From: Bacteroides faecium
Lineage (GTDB): Bacteria > Bacteroidota > Bacteroidia > Bacteroidales > Bacteroidaceae
Assembly (NCBI RefSeq): GCF_012113595.1
Contig: NZ_CP050831.1
Coordinates: forward strand, 5,022,001-5,086,000
Direction of reading: 5' to 3'
Length of the DNA: 64,000 bases
Position numbers and translations under genes: made by a program. Positions 54,860-62,927 of this stretch are shown here, piece after piece (within the stretch, counting starts at the first letter, position 1; each line of letters begins with the position of its first letter). Below the pieces are notes generated by a model, which was not told where the DNA came from, made no database searches, and saw only the letters and a program-made list of their open reading frames with translations.

Positions 54860-55798
54860 ATGAGCGAAAAAGCACCCTTTATGGTATTCTCGGGAACGAA
54901 CTCGAGATATCTTGCAGAAAAAATCTGCGCAAGCCTGGATTGTCCTCTGGGAAATATGAACATTACGCATTTTGCCGATGGTGAATTTGCGGTTTCATAT
55001 GAGGAGTCAATTCGTGGCGCACATGTATTCCTGGTTCAATCCACTTTCCCTAACTCAGACAACTTAATGGAACTTCTCCTGATGGTCGATGCTGCAAAAC
55101 GTGCATCTGCAAAGAGCGTTGTAGCCGTAGTCCCCTATTTCGGATGGGCCCGTCAGGACAGAAAAGACAAACCTCGTGTATCTATCGGAGCTAAGTTGGT
55201 AGCCGATCTGCTTTCTGTGGCAGGTATCGACCGACTGATTACCATGGACTTGCATGCAGACCAGATTCAGGGATTCTTCAACATTCCCGTAGATCACCTG
55301 TATGCATCAGCCGTATTCCTCCCCTACATCCAGTCATTAAACCTGGAAAATCTGGTGATTGCTACACCGGACGTAGGCGGTTCAAAACGCGCCAGTACTT
55401 TCTCCAAATATCTCGGTGTGCCATTGGTACTCTGTAACAAATCACGTGAAAAAGCAAATGAAGTTGCTTCCATGCAAATCATCGGTGACGTGAGCAACAA
55501 GAACGTTGTACTGATTGACGATATCGTAGATACAGCAGGGACAATCACTAAAGCTGCCAACATCATGCTAGAAGCCGGCGCAGCATCTGTACGGGCTATC
55601 GCCAGTCACTGTGTAATGTCCGATCCTGCTTCTTTCCGTGTACAAGAGTCCGGTCTGACTGAAATGGTATTTACCGACAGTATCCCTTACGCTAAGAAAT
55701 GCGCAAAAGTAAAACAGTTAAGTATTGCCGATATGTTTGCTGAAACTATCAAACGCGTTATGAATAACGAGTCAATCAGCTCACAATACATAATCTAA
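54860..55798 (+). CDS. prs: Ribose-phosphate pyrophosphokinase
   Basis: 312 residues. Makes PRPP from ribose 5-phosphate and ATP for nucleotide, His and Trp synthesis. 'FSGTNSRYLAEKI', the flexible-loop 'YFGWARQDRKDKPRVSIGAKLVAD', 'MDLHADQIQGFF' and the PRPP-binding loop 'VVLIDDIVDTAGTI' are complete. It is monocistronic, with its own promoter and a strong terminator shared with the convergent MORN gene. Confidence 0.97.
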   Translation: MSEKAPFMVFSGTNSRYLAEKICASLDCPLGNMNITHFADGEFAVSYEESIRGAHVFLVQSTFPNSDNLMELLLMVDAAKRASAKSVVAVVPYFGWARQDRKDKPRVSIGAKLVADLLSVAGIDRLITMDLHADQIQGFFNIPVDHLYASAVFLPYIQSLNLENLVIATPDVGGSKRASTFSKYLGVPLVLCNKSREKANEVASMQIIGDVSNKNVVLIDDIVDTAGTITKAANIMLEAGAASVRAIASHCVMSDPASFRVQESGLTEMVFTDSIPYAKKCAKVKQLSIADMFAETIKRVMNNESISSQYII

Positions 55799-55814
55799 AC
55801 GAATCAATATCGTT

Positions 55815-55870
55815 AAAAAAAACGGTGAACAAATATTGCACTACGCAATTTGTTCACCGTTTTCTTTTTA
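55815..55870. terminator. Bidirectional terminator between prs and the MORN gene
   Basis: 14-bp perfect arms AACGGTGAACAAAT / ATTTGTTCACCGTT with an inner TTGC/GCAA stem. A-run on the left and T-run on the right fit both convergent transcripts. Confidence 0.9.
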
Positions 55871-55884
55871 GTATCTCTATCTTT

Positions 55885-57054
55885 TTATTGAAGTCTTCCT
55901 AACTTATAGGTTCCTTTTTTAATAACCTTTCCGTCCTTATCCGTTTCCACAAACGGACCGTCCTTTTTTCCCTGTTTGAAGAAACCGTCGAAGCGGTTGC
56001 CATCCTTGTCGACTTGCACACCTTGTCCTTCTTCCAGTCCGTCAACGAAACCACCTTTATATTGCATACCTGCGACAGTCTTTAAAGTACCCTGCCCGTT
56101 CGGACGATTATCTTTCCAGTCACCATCGTAAACGTCGCCATTGCTCCATTTGTAGATACCCTTTCCGTCACGTTTGTTGTTTTTCCAAGAACCTTCGTAC
56201 ACAGCACCGTTCGACCACGTGAAAGTACCTTTGCCGTCCTGCATACCATCCTTGAAGTTTCCTACATATTTATCACCGTTCGCGTGATAGTAAACACCCG
56301 TGCCGGTACGTTCACCTAAAAGATAAGAACCCTCATAACGATCACCCGTGTGGAAGAAGTACGTACCTTTTCCATGTTGAATGTCATCCGCCCAGTCACC
56401 ATCGTATTTATCGCCGTTGGTATATTCAAAGACCCCTTTACCATGGCGGACATCGTCTTTCCAATCACCGTCATACTTACAGCCATCATCCCAATTCATG
56501 GTACCTTTGCCGTTCTTCTTGTCGTTCTTCCAGTGACCACTATATTTTGCGCCGTTCGCCCAGGTATAAGTACCTTTGCCTTCGCGTTTATCATTAACCC
56601 AGTTGCCTACATACAAGTCACCGTTGTGATAATACATCGTTCCTTCACCATGCTGGTAATCCTGAAACCACATACCGTCATAACGGTTATTATTCATAAA
56701 ATAATAGATACCTTTTCCGTGCTGCTGGTCTTGAAACCATTGTCCTTCATACTTTTCACCGTCGGGAAACATATAAATGCCGTAGCCTTCACGTTTTCCC
56801 TTCACGTACTCCCCTTCGTAGACATCACCGTTCTTAAAGACTGTTTTCCCTTTTCCATTCGGTTTACGTCCTTTCATTTCACCAGTATAGACACTACCAT
56901 CTTTGAAAGTATAGTTGCCAATCTTTATTTCAGTAGAGAATGTATCTTTGATTTTCCCGAAAAATCCGCTTTTTTTTCCTTCATTTTCTTGTGCCATCGC
57001 TCCCGCTTGTGCAAGGAGAGCCAATAAAAGTGTAGTATATAGATATTTCCTCAT
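55885..57054 (-). CDS. Exported MORN-repeat protein
   Basis: 389 residues with a signal peptide (MRKYLYTTLLLALLAQAGAMA). About 13 MORN repeats (Y-x-G-x-W/Y-x5-G-x-G, e.g. 'YDGDWKDDVRHGKGVF') fill residues ~45-370 in a regular 23-residue period. MORN stretches form extended beta hairpins that bind lipids or proteins; role here unknown. Exported location is inferred. Lysine and aspartate are frequent, as in a surface-exposed repeat solenoid. Confidence 0.92.
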   Translation of the reverse strand: MRKYLYTTLLLALLAQAGAMAQENEGKKSGFFGKIKDTFSTEIKIGNYTFKDGSVYTGEMKGRKPNGKGKTVFKNGDVYEGEYVKGKREGYGIYMFPDGEKYEGQWFQDQQHGKGIYYFMNNNRYDGMWFQDYQHGEGTMYYHNGDLYVGNWVNDKREGKGTYTWANGAKYSGHWKNDKKNGKGTMNWDDGCKYDGDWKDDVRHGKGVFEYTNGDKYDGDWADDIQHGKGTYFFHTGDRYEGSYLLGERTGTGVYYHANGDKYVGNFKDGMQDGKGTFTWSNGAVYEGSWKNNKRDGKGIYKWSNGDVYDGDWKDNRPNGQGTLKTVAGMQYKGGFVDGLEEGQGVQVDKDGNRFDGFFKQGKKDGPFVETDKDGKVIKKGTYKLGRLQ

Positions 57055-57094
57055 TTATTTTAGTAGTTACTCTTTTTTAGATTTACAATTTGGA

Positions 57095-57102
57095 CAAAGA
57101 TA
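57095..57102 (-). promoter_or_regulatory. -7 box TATCTTTG of the MORN gene
   Basis: Fits TAnnTTTG on the minus strand, 40 nt before the ATG. No -33 match is seen. Confidence 0.45.
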
Positions 57103-57140
57103 CAATTTCTCTCCCATACATTCCCCTACCGGAAAGCAAA

Positions 57141-58424
57141 TTATGACAACTTTTTACCTGCGATGACCTCTTTTAATGTCTCTTTGCATAAATAGCGCTG
57201 TGCCAAATCCTGTATCTCTGCAGGTGTAATCTCATTCACAGCATGCAGGGAATCAGAAAAGTAATCGTCAGTCAGACCGGAAGTAGCTATAAATATCCAT
57301 GCATCCGAAAGCGAGAAAGGTGACTCATAGCTCCGGCACATTTCGCCCAGCATATAGTTGCGCACCATTGTCAGTTCTTCCATAGACACAGGTTCCTGAT
57401 GCAGACGGTCAATTTCGTGATACACTTCCTGTATCAGCGGTTCCACATATTCATTGTCCGTTTCCGTGGAAACAAGCAGCGTCCCGCTATCAGGATAGAA
57501 CATGATACCTGCCGAAATCCCATAGGTATATCCTTTTTCTTCGCGGATATTAGACATCAGGCGACTACCGAAATAACCACCGAACAAAGTCATCAGTACC
57601 CGCAATTTCGGATAATCCGGATGTTCACGAGTGATAGTGGTACATCCCATTTTCACTGCACTCTGCATCGCATCCTCACGCTCTGTAAAAATTCTCTTTT
57701 CAGGAACAGCAGCAAACGGAAAACTTAATTTCGGCATCTGTAATTGATATTGTCCGAACGGAACACCAAAAGTATCCGTCACCCGGCGAATACTATCTTC
57801 TGTCACCTTCCCGGAAAGAAAAATGAAGCAGTTGCCCGAATGATAATGCCGTTCATAGAAATCACGAAGTACATCCGGAGTGATAATATGGTAATCTTCT
57901 TCCATCACTATCTTTCCGCATGGATGTTGTTCTCCGTAGAGAGATTTCAGCAGACTGCGATGTGCCAGGAAGTCAACTTTGGAAGTATTGACCAGATATT
58001 GTTGGATATTCGTATCCAGGATAGTCCGCAGTTCTTTTTCCGGGAAAAGCGGTTCCTTAATCATGGACTCCACCACCTCCAATGTTTTCGCCAAATACTT
58101 ATTCAACGAATAGACTGTGATATAAGCATATTCCGAAGAGCTGGACAGTTCGAGCCACGAACCATAATAATCCAGTTTTTCGGCAATTGTTGCCGCCGTA
58201 TATTTCGCAGTCCCCTCACGCAGCATCCGGTTGGTGAACAAAGCTTGCAGTTTCTGCGACTGCTGCCAGCGACCTCCGGCAAAAAGTATATCCATACGTA
58301 CCACATCCTGCTCACCGGCATTGATAACGGTCAGCGGAATACCATTCGGCAAAGTAGTCCGGACAGGAGTAAGTATCCGGAAGTTTTTCAGGGTTTGTAT
58401 TTCAGGTTGTATCGTGCGATCCAT
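57141..58424 (-). CDS. M16-family peptidase-like protein without the zinc motif
   Basis: 427 residues with the two M16 halves. The HxxEH zinc motif, expected near residues 59-72, is absent ('LQALFTNRMLREGT'). The C-terminal half keeps the Arg/Tyr substrate-binding pair in 'REEKGYTYG' (R294, Y301). This is the pattern of the non-catalytic subunit of heterodimeric M16B peptidases. The zinc-bearing partner is not in the window. No signal peptide is visible. It is last in the operon with PBP1A, folK and kdsB, 4 bp after kdsB. Confidence 0.87.
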   Translation of the reverse strand: MDRTIQPEIQTLKNFRILTPVRTTLPNGIPLTVINAGEQDVVRMDILFAGGRWQQSQKLQALFTNRMLREGTAKYTAATIAEKLDYYGSWLELSSSSEYAYITVYSLNKYLAKTLEVVESMIKEPLFPEKELRTILDTNIQQYLVNTSKVDFLAHRSLLKSLYGEQHPCGKIVMEEDYHIITPDVLRDFYERHYHSGNCFIFLSGKVTEDSIRRVTDTFGVPFGQYQLQMPKLSFPFAAVPEKRIFTEREDAMQSAVKMGCTTITREHPDYPKLRVLMTLFGGYFGSRLMSNIREEKGYTYGISAGIMFYPDSGTLLVSTETDNEYVEPLIQEVYHEIDRLHQEPVSMEELTMVRNYMLGEMCRSYESPFSLSDAWIFIATSGLTDDYFSDSLHAVNEITPAEIQDLAQRYLCKETLKEVIAGKKLS

Positions 58425-58428
58425 AAGA

Positions 58429-59181
58429 CTATCCTCTGTTTTTCAAAAATTCCTCTGCACGTTCCAAGTCCTGAGGAGTGTCAATACCAATCGTTTCCAC
58501 ATCACTGATACCTACCTTTATCTTATACCCGTTTTCCAGCCAACGAAGCTGTTCCAACGACTCGGCTATTTCAAGAGAAGACTGCGGGAGAGCCGTAATC
58601 TCTTTCAGCACTTCCGTGCGATAAGCATACAGGCCGATATGTTTATAATAGGTATGTCCTTTCAGCCAATCCTGCTTTTCGGCATTACGCTGATAAGGGA
58701 TAATAGAACGACTGAAGTAAAGTGCGTTCCAGTTAGTATTGACTACCACTTTCGGTGAATTCACATTTTCGAGTACGGCAAACGGCTCATCGGCAGTGAA
58801 AGGTTTCACCAATGTTGCAATTTGCGTAGTCGGATCTTCAAAACAAGCCTTTACGGCATTCAGCTGCGAAGGTTGGATAAAAGGTTCGTCACCCTGTATA
58901 TTAACAACGACATCAAAATCACCACCAATCTTGCTACAAGCTTCGTAGCAACGGTCCGTACCGCTTTTATGATGAACAGAAGTCATCACCACCTTGCCCC
59001 CGAAAGCTTTTACAGCCGCTTCGATCCGTTCGTCGTCAGTAGCTACATAAGCGTCATCCAATACGCCCGCTACTTGTTCATATACACGTTGTATCACTGT
59101 TTTTCCACCCAGGATAGCCAACGGTTTCGCGGGGAAGCGTGTGGATGCATAACGGGCAGGTATTATTCCCAGAAATTTCAT
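58429..59181 (-). CDS. kdsB: 3-deoxy-manno-octulosonate cytidylyltransferase
   Basis: 250 residues. Activates Kdo as CMP-Kdo for lipopolysaccharide core synthesis in the cytoplasm. 'GIIPARYASTRFPAKPLAILGGKTVIQRVYEQ', 'VATDDERIEAAVKAFGG', 'VVNIQGDEPFIQP' and 'YKHIGLYAYR' match the family throughout. It sits 8 bp after folK and 4 bp before the M16 gene, in an envelope-related operon with PBP1A. Confidence 0.96.
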   Translation of the reverse strand: MKFLGIIPARYASTRFPAKPLAILGGKTVIQRVYEQVAGVLDDAYVATDDERIEAAVKAFGGKVVMTSVHHKSGTDRCYEACSKIGGDFDVVVNIQGDEPFIQPSQLNAVKACFEDPTTQIATLVKPFTADEPFAVLENVNSPKVVVNTNWNALYFSRSIIPYQRNAEKQDWLKGHTYYKHIGLYAYRTEVLKEITALPQSSLEIAESLEQLRWLENGYKIKVGISDVETIGIDTPQDLERAEEFLKNRG

Positions 59182-59189
59182 ATCTGAAT

Positions 59190-59558
59190 CTATTTTAATT
59201 CTTCTAATCCCTTCACGATATACTCCCTTTTCAAGTCCTCAGGTTTCAATACCCTGTCGTCAAAAGTGAGCAAATCAATATCCAGGCAAACTATTTCTTC
59301 TTTCTTATCTTCCGGACGACGGCCGGCAGATTTCTCGATGGCTTTCAACTCCTTCTTTACCATCTCTTCCCCGGCTTCGGAAAAGAACTGTGCTACCTGA
59401 TTGGAAAATAACGCCGGGCTCCGGAAAAACAAAGGCTGCGTTTCCTGCTCAGACGTGAAACGAATGGAAGGAAACAAATCCGCCAGCTTTTGCCGCGCAA
59501 AAAACAGATTTTCCTTCCGGTTGTAGTTACTTCCAATGCAGATGATACACTTATGCAT
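59190..59558 (-). CDS. folK: Short HPPK-like protein (folate pyrophosphokinase)
   Basis: 122 residues, about 30-40 shorter than typical FolK. Transfers pyrophosphate to 6-hydroxymethyl-dihydropterin if active. 'CIGSNYNRKENLFFARQKL' at the start, 'FSNQVAQFFSEAG' in the middle and 'VCLDIDLLTFDDRVLKPEDL' at the end match HPPK. The usual Arg-rich loop before the DIDLL motif is reduced to 'EKSAGRRPEDKKEEIV', so activity is uncertain. It lies between PBP1A (15 bp) and kdsB (8 bp). Confidence 0.72.
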   Translation of the reverse strand: MHKCIICIGSNYNRKENLFFARQKLADLFPSIRFTSEQETQPLFFRSPALFSNQVAQFFSEAGEEMVKKELKAIEKSAGRRPEDKKEEIVCLDIDLLTFDDRVLKPEDLKREYIVKGLEELK

Positions 59559-59573
59559 GGCAGGAGAAGAAGC

Positions 59574-61898
59574 TTAGTTAAACAAGTCGTCCAACCCCAT
59601 TTCTTCCACTTCGCCATTCGGAGTTTCCGAACCGGCACAAGGGTCAAATCCCTGAGGAAGTTTGAACGTTTCTTGCTGGTCGTATCCCAAAGTCGGGTCA
59701 TCGTATACCTTCTTCATGTAGAGTGCCCAGATAGGCAGTGCAGCAGCAGCTCCCTGTCCATAAGTCATTCTACCGAAGTGAATATCACGTTCGTCACCTC
59801 CTACCCAGCAACCGGATACCAGTGAGGGAGTGAATCCCATAAACCAGGCATCGGAGTTGTCATTGGTCGTTCCCGTTTTTCCACCCATATCGGCAGTGAT
59901 ACCATAACGGCGGACACGTCCACCTGTTCCTTCATTAATAACGGCACGAAGCATGACCAGCATCTTGTAAGCGCTCGAAACGCTGATTACCTCTTCCATC
60001 TGTGGTGCAAATGTAGAAATCACATTGCCGTCACTATCTTCAATACGGGTAACAAACAGCGGAGCTACACGAATACCTTTATTAGCGAAAGCTGTATAAG
60101 CACTCACCATTTCACCGACAGAGATTTCGCAAGGACCGAGACAAAGTGAAACAACCGGGTCGATAGCTTTATTACGTACACCGAAACTATGAATAAGTCT
60201 CACCAAATTATACGGATTCAGTTTACCCATCAGGTAAGCAGAAATCCAGTTGTCTGAATTGGCCAGTCCCCATTTTAAAGTCACCATTTCACCATAACGC
60301 TTGTTGTTAGCATTACGCGGTGACCACGGAGTTCCATTCTCGTCGATCAATGTCTGTTCTACGTGACGCACCTGGTCACAAGGAGAGAAATTATTCTCCA
60401 TAGCCAGTGTATACAGATAGGGTTTGATAGTAGATCCTACCTGGCGGCGTCCTACCATAGCCATGTCATACTGGAAATATACATAATTCGGTCCGCCTAC
60501 ATAAGCCTTCACATGTCCGTTCATCGGATCCATCGACATAAATCCTGTACGCAGGAAAGACTTGTAATAACGGATAGAGTCCATCGGGCTCATAATCGTA
60601 TCTTTATCCCCTTTCCAGGAAAAGACAGTCATTTCTTCCGGCTTGTCGAACGCTTTCCGAATCTCCTGTTCCGAAGCTCCCGCTTCCTTCATCAGACGGT
60701 AACGGTCGGTCTGCTTCATCGCCTTAGTCAGCAATTCTTCTACTCGTTTTTCCGGCAAAGACCTTGCATAAGGAGCATTCTTACTACCCTCTTTTTCCTT
60801 GAAGAATACCGGTTGCAGATAATCACCCAAATGCTCTTTCACAGCATCTTCAGCATATTGCTGCATACGTGAGTTGATGGTAGTATAAATCTTCAACCCA
60901 TCAGTATAGATATTATAATTTGTTCCGTCCTTCTTTTTGTTTTTCGCACACCAGCCATACAGCGGATTGGTTTCCCAAGAAAGAGAATCTTCGTAGAACT
61001 TCTGCATTTGCCAACCGCGATAATCACTTTTCACCGGCTTCGGTGCGGTCATTACACCACGGAGATACTCACGGAAATAAGTCGCCAACCCTTCTTTGTG
61101 GTCTACACGATTATAAGTCAACTTCAACGGAAGAGCTTTTAAAGAATCACATTCGGCTTCTGTGATATATCCCGCTTTACGCATCTGCTCAAGTACCACA
61201 TTACGACGTCCACGGGAACGTTCATTGAAACGTACTGGATTATAAAGCGATGGATTCTTACACATACCGACCAAAGTAGCCGCTTCTTCCAGTTTCAATT
61301 CCTTCGGTTCGCAGCCAAAATAAGTATGAGCCGCCGTCTTAATACCGACAGCATTATTCAAGAAGTCGAACTTATTGAGATACATGCTCAGAATTTCTTC
61401 TTTAGTATAGTAGCGTTCGAGCTTCACAGCAATCACCCATTCAATAGGCTTCTGAAAAAGACGTTGAAGAGTATTTCTCGCCACATTTTCCGTAAACAAC
61501 TGCTTGGCAAGCTGCTGTGACAAGGTACTACCCCCACCTGCATTTTTCTGGAACATCAAACCGCGTTTCACAAATGCACGGAACAACGCCTTGGCGTCAA
61601 TACCCGAATGTTCGACGAAACGAACATCTTCCGTAGCAATCAATGCATTAATGATATTGGGTGACAAATCCTTATAGGCAGTATATACACGATTTTCTTT
61701 ACTGTAAGACCAAGTACCCAGTACCTTATCATCTTCCGAGAAAATCTCCGTCGCAAACTTATAACTCGGATTCTCCAATTCCTCTACAGGCGGCATATAT
61801 CCTATCCAACCTTTCGAGATGGAAACAAATATAGTGACGACAGCCACTACTCCAATTGCCAATAAAATCCAGAGAGCTTTTATTATTTTTCGAATCAT
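59574..61898 (-). CDS. Penicillin-binding protein 1A (bifunctional transglycosylase/transpeptidase)
   Basis: 774 residues. One N-terminal TM (~7-27), GT51 transglycosylase domain (~60-240, 'ATEDVRFVEHSGID', 'GGGSTLSQQLAKQLF'), then the transpeptidase domain with SxxK in 'GSTIKPYL', the SxN motif in 'ANSDNW', and 'GKTGTTND'. It polymerises and cross-links peptidoglycan from the periplasmic side. The C-terminal tail is acidic (EVEEMGLDDLFN). It is first gene of a four-gene operon with folK, kdsB and M16. Confidence 0.96.
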   Translation of the reverse strand: MIRKIIKALWILLAIGVVAVVTIFVSISKGWIGYMPPVEELENPSYKFATEIFSEDDKVLGTWSYSKENRVYTAYKDLSPNIINALIATEDVRFVEHSGIDAKALFRAFVKRGLMFQKNAGGGSTLSQQLAKQLFTENVARNTLQRLFQKPIEWVIAVKLERYYTKEEILSMYLNKFDFLNNAVGIKTAAHTYFGCEPKELKLEEAATLVGMCKNPSLYNPVRFNERSRGRRNVVLEQMRKAGYITEAECDSLKALPLKLTYNRVDHKEGLATYFREYLRGVMTAPKPVKSDYRGWQMQKFYEDSLSWETNPLYGWCAKNKKKDGTNYNIYTDGLKIYTTINSRMQQYAEDAVKEHLGDYLQPVFFKEKEGSKNAPYARSLPEKRVEELLTKAMKQTDRYRLMKEAGASEQEIRKAFDKPEEMTVFSWKGDKDTIMSPMDSIRYYKSFLRTGFMSMDPMNGHVKAYVGGPNYVYFQYDMAMVGRRQVGSTIKPYLYTLAMENNFSPCDQVRHVEQTLIDENGTPWSPRNANNKRYGEMVTLKWGLANSDNWISAYLMGKLNPYNLVRLIHSFGVRNKAIDPVVSLCLGPCEISVGEMVSAYTAFANKGIRVAPLFVTRIEDSDGNVISTFAPQMEEVISVSSAYKMLVMLRAVINEGTGGRVRRYGITADMGGKTGTTNDNSDAWFMGFTPSLVSGCWVGGDERDIHFGRMTYGQGAAAALPIWALYMKKVYDDPTLGYDQQETFKLPQGFDPCAGSETPNGEVEEMGLDDLFN

Positions 61899-61935
61899 GT
61901 TTTTTCTAGCTTAAAAAACGCATTAAATTAAGACG

Positions 61936-61967
61936 CAAAGGTAGATAAAATCCAGTACTCAGCCAAC
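61936..61967 (-). promoter_or_regulatory. Promoter of the PBP1A operon (-7 TACCTTTG, -33 TTG)
   Basis: Minus-strand TACCTTTG (61943-61936) with GTTG exactly 20 bp upstream (61967-61964), 37 nt before the ATG. Confidence 0.65.
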
Positions 61968-62018
61968 GAGTTTGATTATTATTTCAGTTTTGTTAAATAC
62001 CACATCCCTCTAAAACAC

Positions 62019-62044
62019 AAAACAGGCGGGATTTTTCCCGCCTG
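62019..62044 (-). terminator. Terminator after the smalltalk ORF
   Basis: 9-bp perfect stem CAGGCGGGA / TCCCGCCTG with a four-base loop, followed by TTTTG on the minus strand. Confidence 0.85.
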
Positions 62045-62083
62045 CCATTCATACCTAATTATATCTTAACTACAAGATACCAA

Positions 62084-62176
62084 TTACATCGTTGCCGCCT
62101 GTACACCAATCACTCCGGCGATTGCACCGGCAACAGCAATAATCACTTTCAAAATCATACTCCAAGTTCTTTTCAT
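62084..62176 (-). CDS. Smalltalk protein (30 residues)
   Basis: ATG at 62176 to TAA at 62084 (MKRTWSMILKVIIAVAGAIA...). It matches from memory the tiny Bacteroides 'smalltalk' family: a basic KxTW start, one hydrophobic helix rich in Ile/Val/Ala, and a short Gly-containing end. A start two codons earlier (MSMK) is possible. These peptides are usually found next to HU-like genes, as here (68 bp downstream of the HU gene). A single TM helix is likely; function unknown. Confidence 0.8.
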   Translation of the reverse strand: MKRTWSMILKVIIAVAGAIAGVIGVQAATM

Positions 62177-62244
62177 AGACATTCTACTTTTTAAATTAAA
62201 CATTAAACAAACTACCAGACAGCCAATTGTGAGCTGTCAATTAA

Positions 62245-62766
62245 TCAAGCGGCCGGATCAGGCGTTTCTCCGTCATCTCCCCCTTCGTTGCCGCCACCTT
62301 CATCACCGCCATCATCCGGATTTCCCGGTGCTACAGCAACACTGATTTTCTTCAGATATTCATCCAGACTGATCAAGTCCAGCTTCTCATCTGCCCGTGT
62401 TGCAGTCTTTGTGACACGCAGTTCCTTATTCGCTTGAAAAAAGATACGAACACTCTCCACACTTTTAGCAGTGATATCCTTCGCTAGATCCGCACCTTTC
62501 GAACGGGCAGCCAACATAAACACTCCTAACCCTTCGATATTCACCGATTTACCTTCCAGCAACTGTTCCTTCATCTTATCCACGAAGTTCTGAATCACAC
62601 TTTTGATATCACCGACAGAAAGAGAAGAACGATCCTTCATCTTCTCAGCGAGATATCTCAAATTGACAGACTGGCCTAAAGTAATCAGATGCGGAAAAAA
62701 TCTCTTGGGAGAATTAGGGACACGCGGATCTGTCGGTCGCGTAATGACTTTGTAAATTACACTCAT
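62245..62766 (-). CDS. HU-family (HU-HIG type) DNA-binding protein
   Basis: 173 residues. HU-like core (~30-125: 'LRYLAEKMKDRSSLSVGDIKSVIQNFVDKMKEQLLEGKSVNIEGLGVFML'), followed by a ~30-residue acidic, Gly-rich tail ('DDGGDEGGGNEGGDDGETPDPAA'). A presumed architectural DNA binder. It is upstream of the smalltalk ORF in the same transcript. A 12-bp palindrome lies in its leader. Confidence 0.9.
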   Translation of the reverse strand: MSVIYKVITRPTDPRVPNSPKRFFPHLITLGQSVNLRYLAEKMKDRSSLSVGDIKSVIQNFVDKMKEQLLEGKSVNIEGLGVFMLAARSKGADLAKDITAKSVESVRIFFQANKELRVTKTATRADEKLDLISLDEYLKKISVAVAPGNPDDGGDEGGGNEGGDDGETPDPAA

Positions 62767-62812
62767 ACTACGTTTTTTTAAAGATTCAAATTCAAGTTAT
62801 TTATTCACGTTT

Positions 62813-62824
62813 CGTTGATCAACG
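62813..62824. promoter_or_regulatory. Palindrome CGTTGATCAACG at the HU gene start region
   Basis: Perfect 12-bp dyad, directly downstream of a weak -7-like CACCTTTG on the minus strand (62835-62828). It would fall around the transcription start, as an operator would. A single copy only; chance is possible. Confidence 0.35.
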
Positions 62825-62859
62825 ATGCAAAGGTGCGGCTTTTATCTCGCATAGAAAAG

Positions 62860-62880
62860 GAAAAAGCCCCTTGCGGAGCT
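62860..62880 (-). terminator. Terminator after the AAA-ATPase gene
   Basis: 6-bp stem AGCTCC / GGGGCT (one wobble) with a GCAA tetraloop, followed by five T on the minus strand. Confidence 0.7.
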
Positions 62881-62927
62881 CTTTTTATTCGTTCAAGTAT
62901 ATAATAGACTATCAGTCAACAATATAA

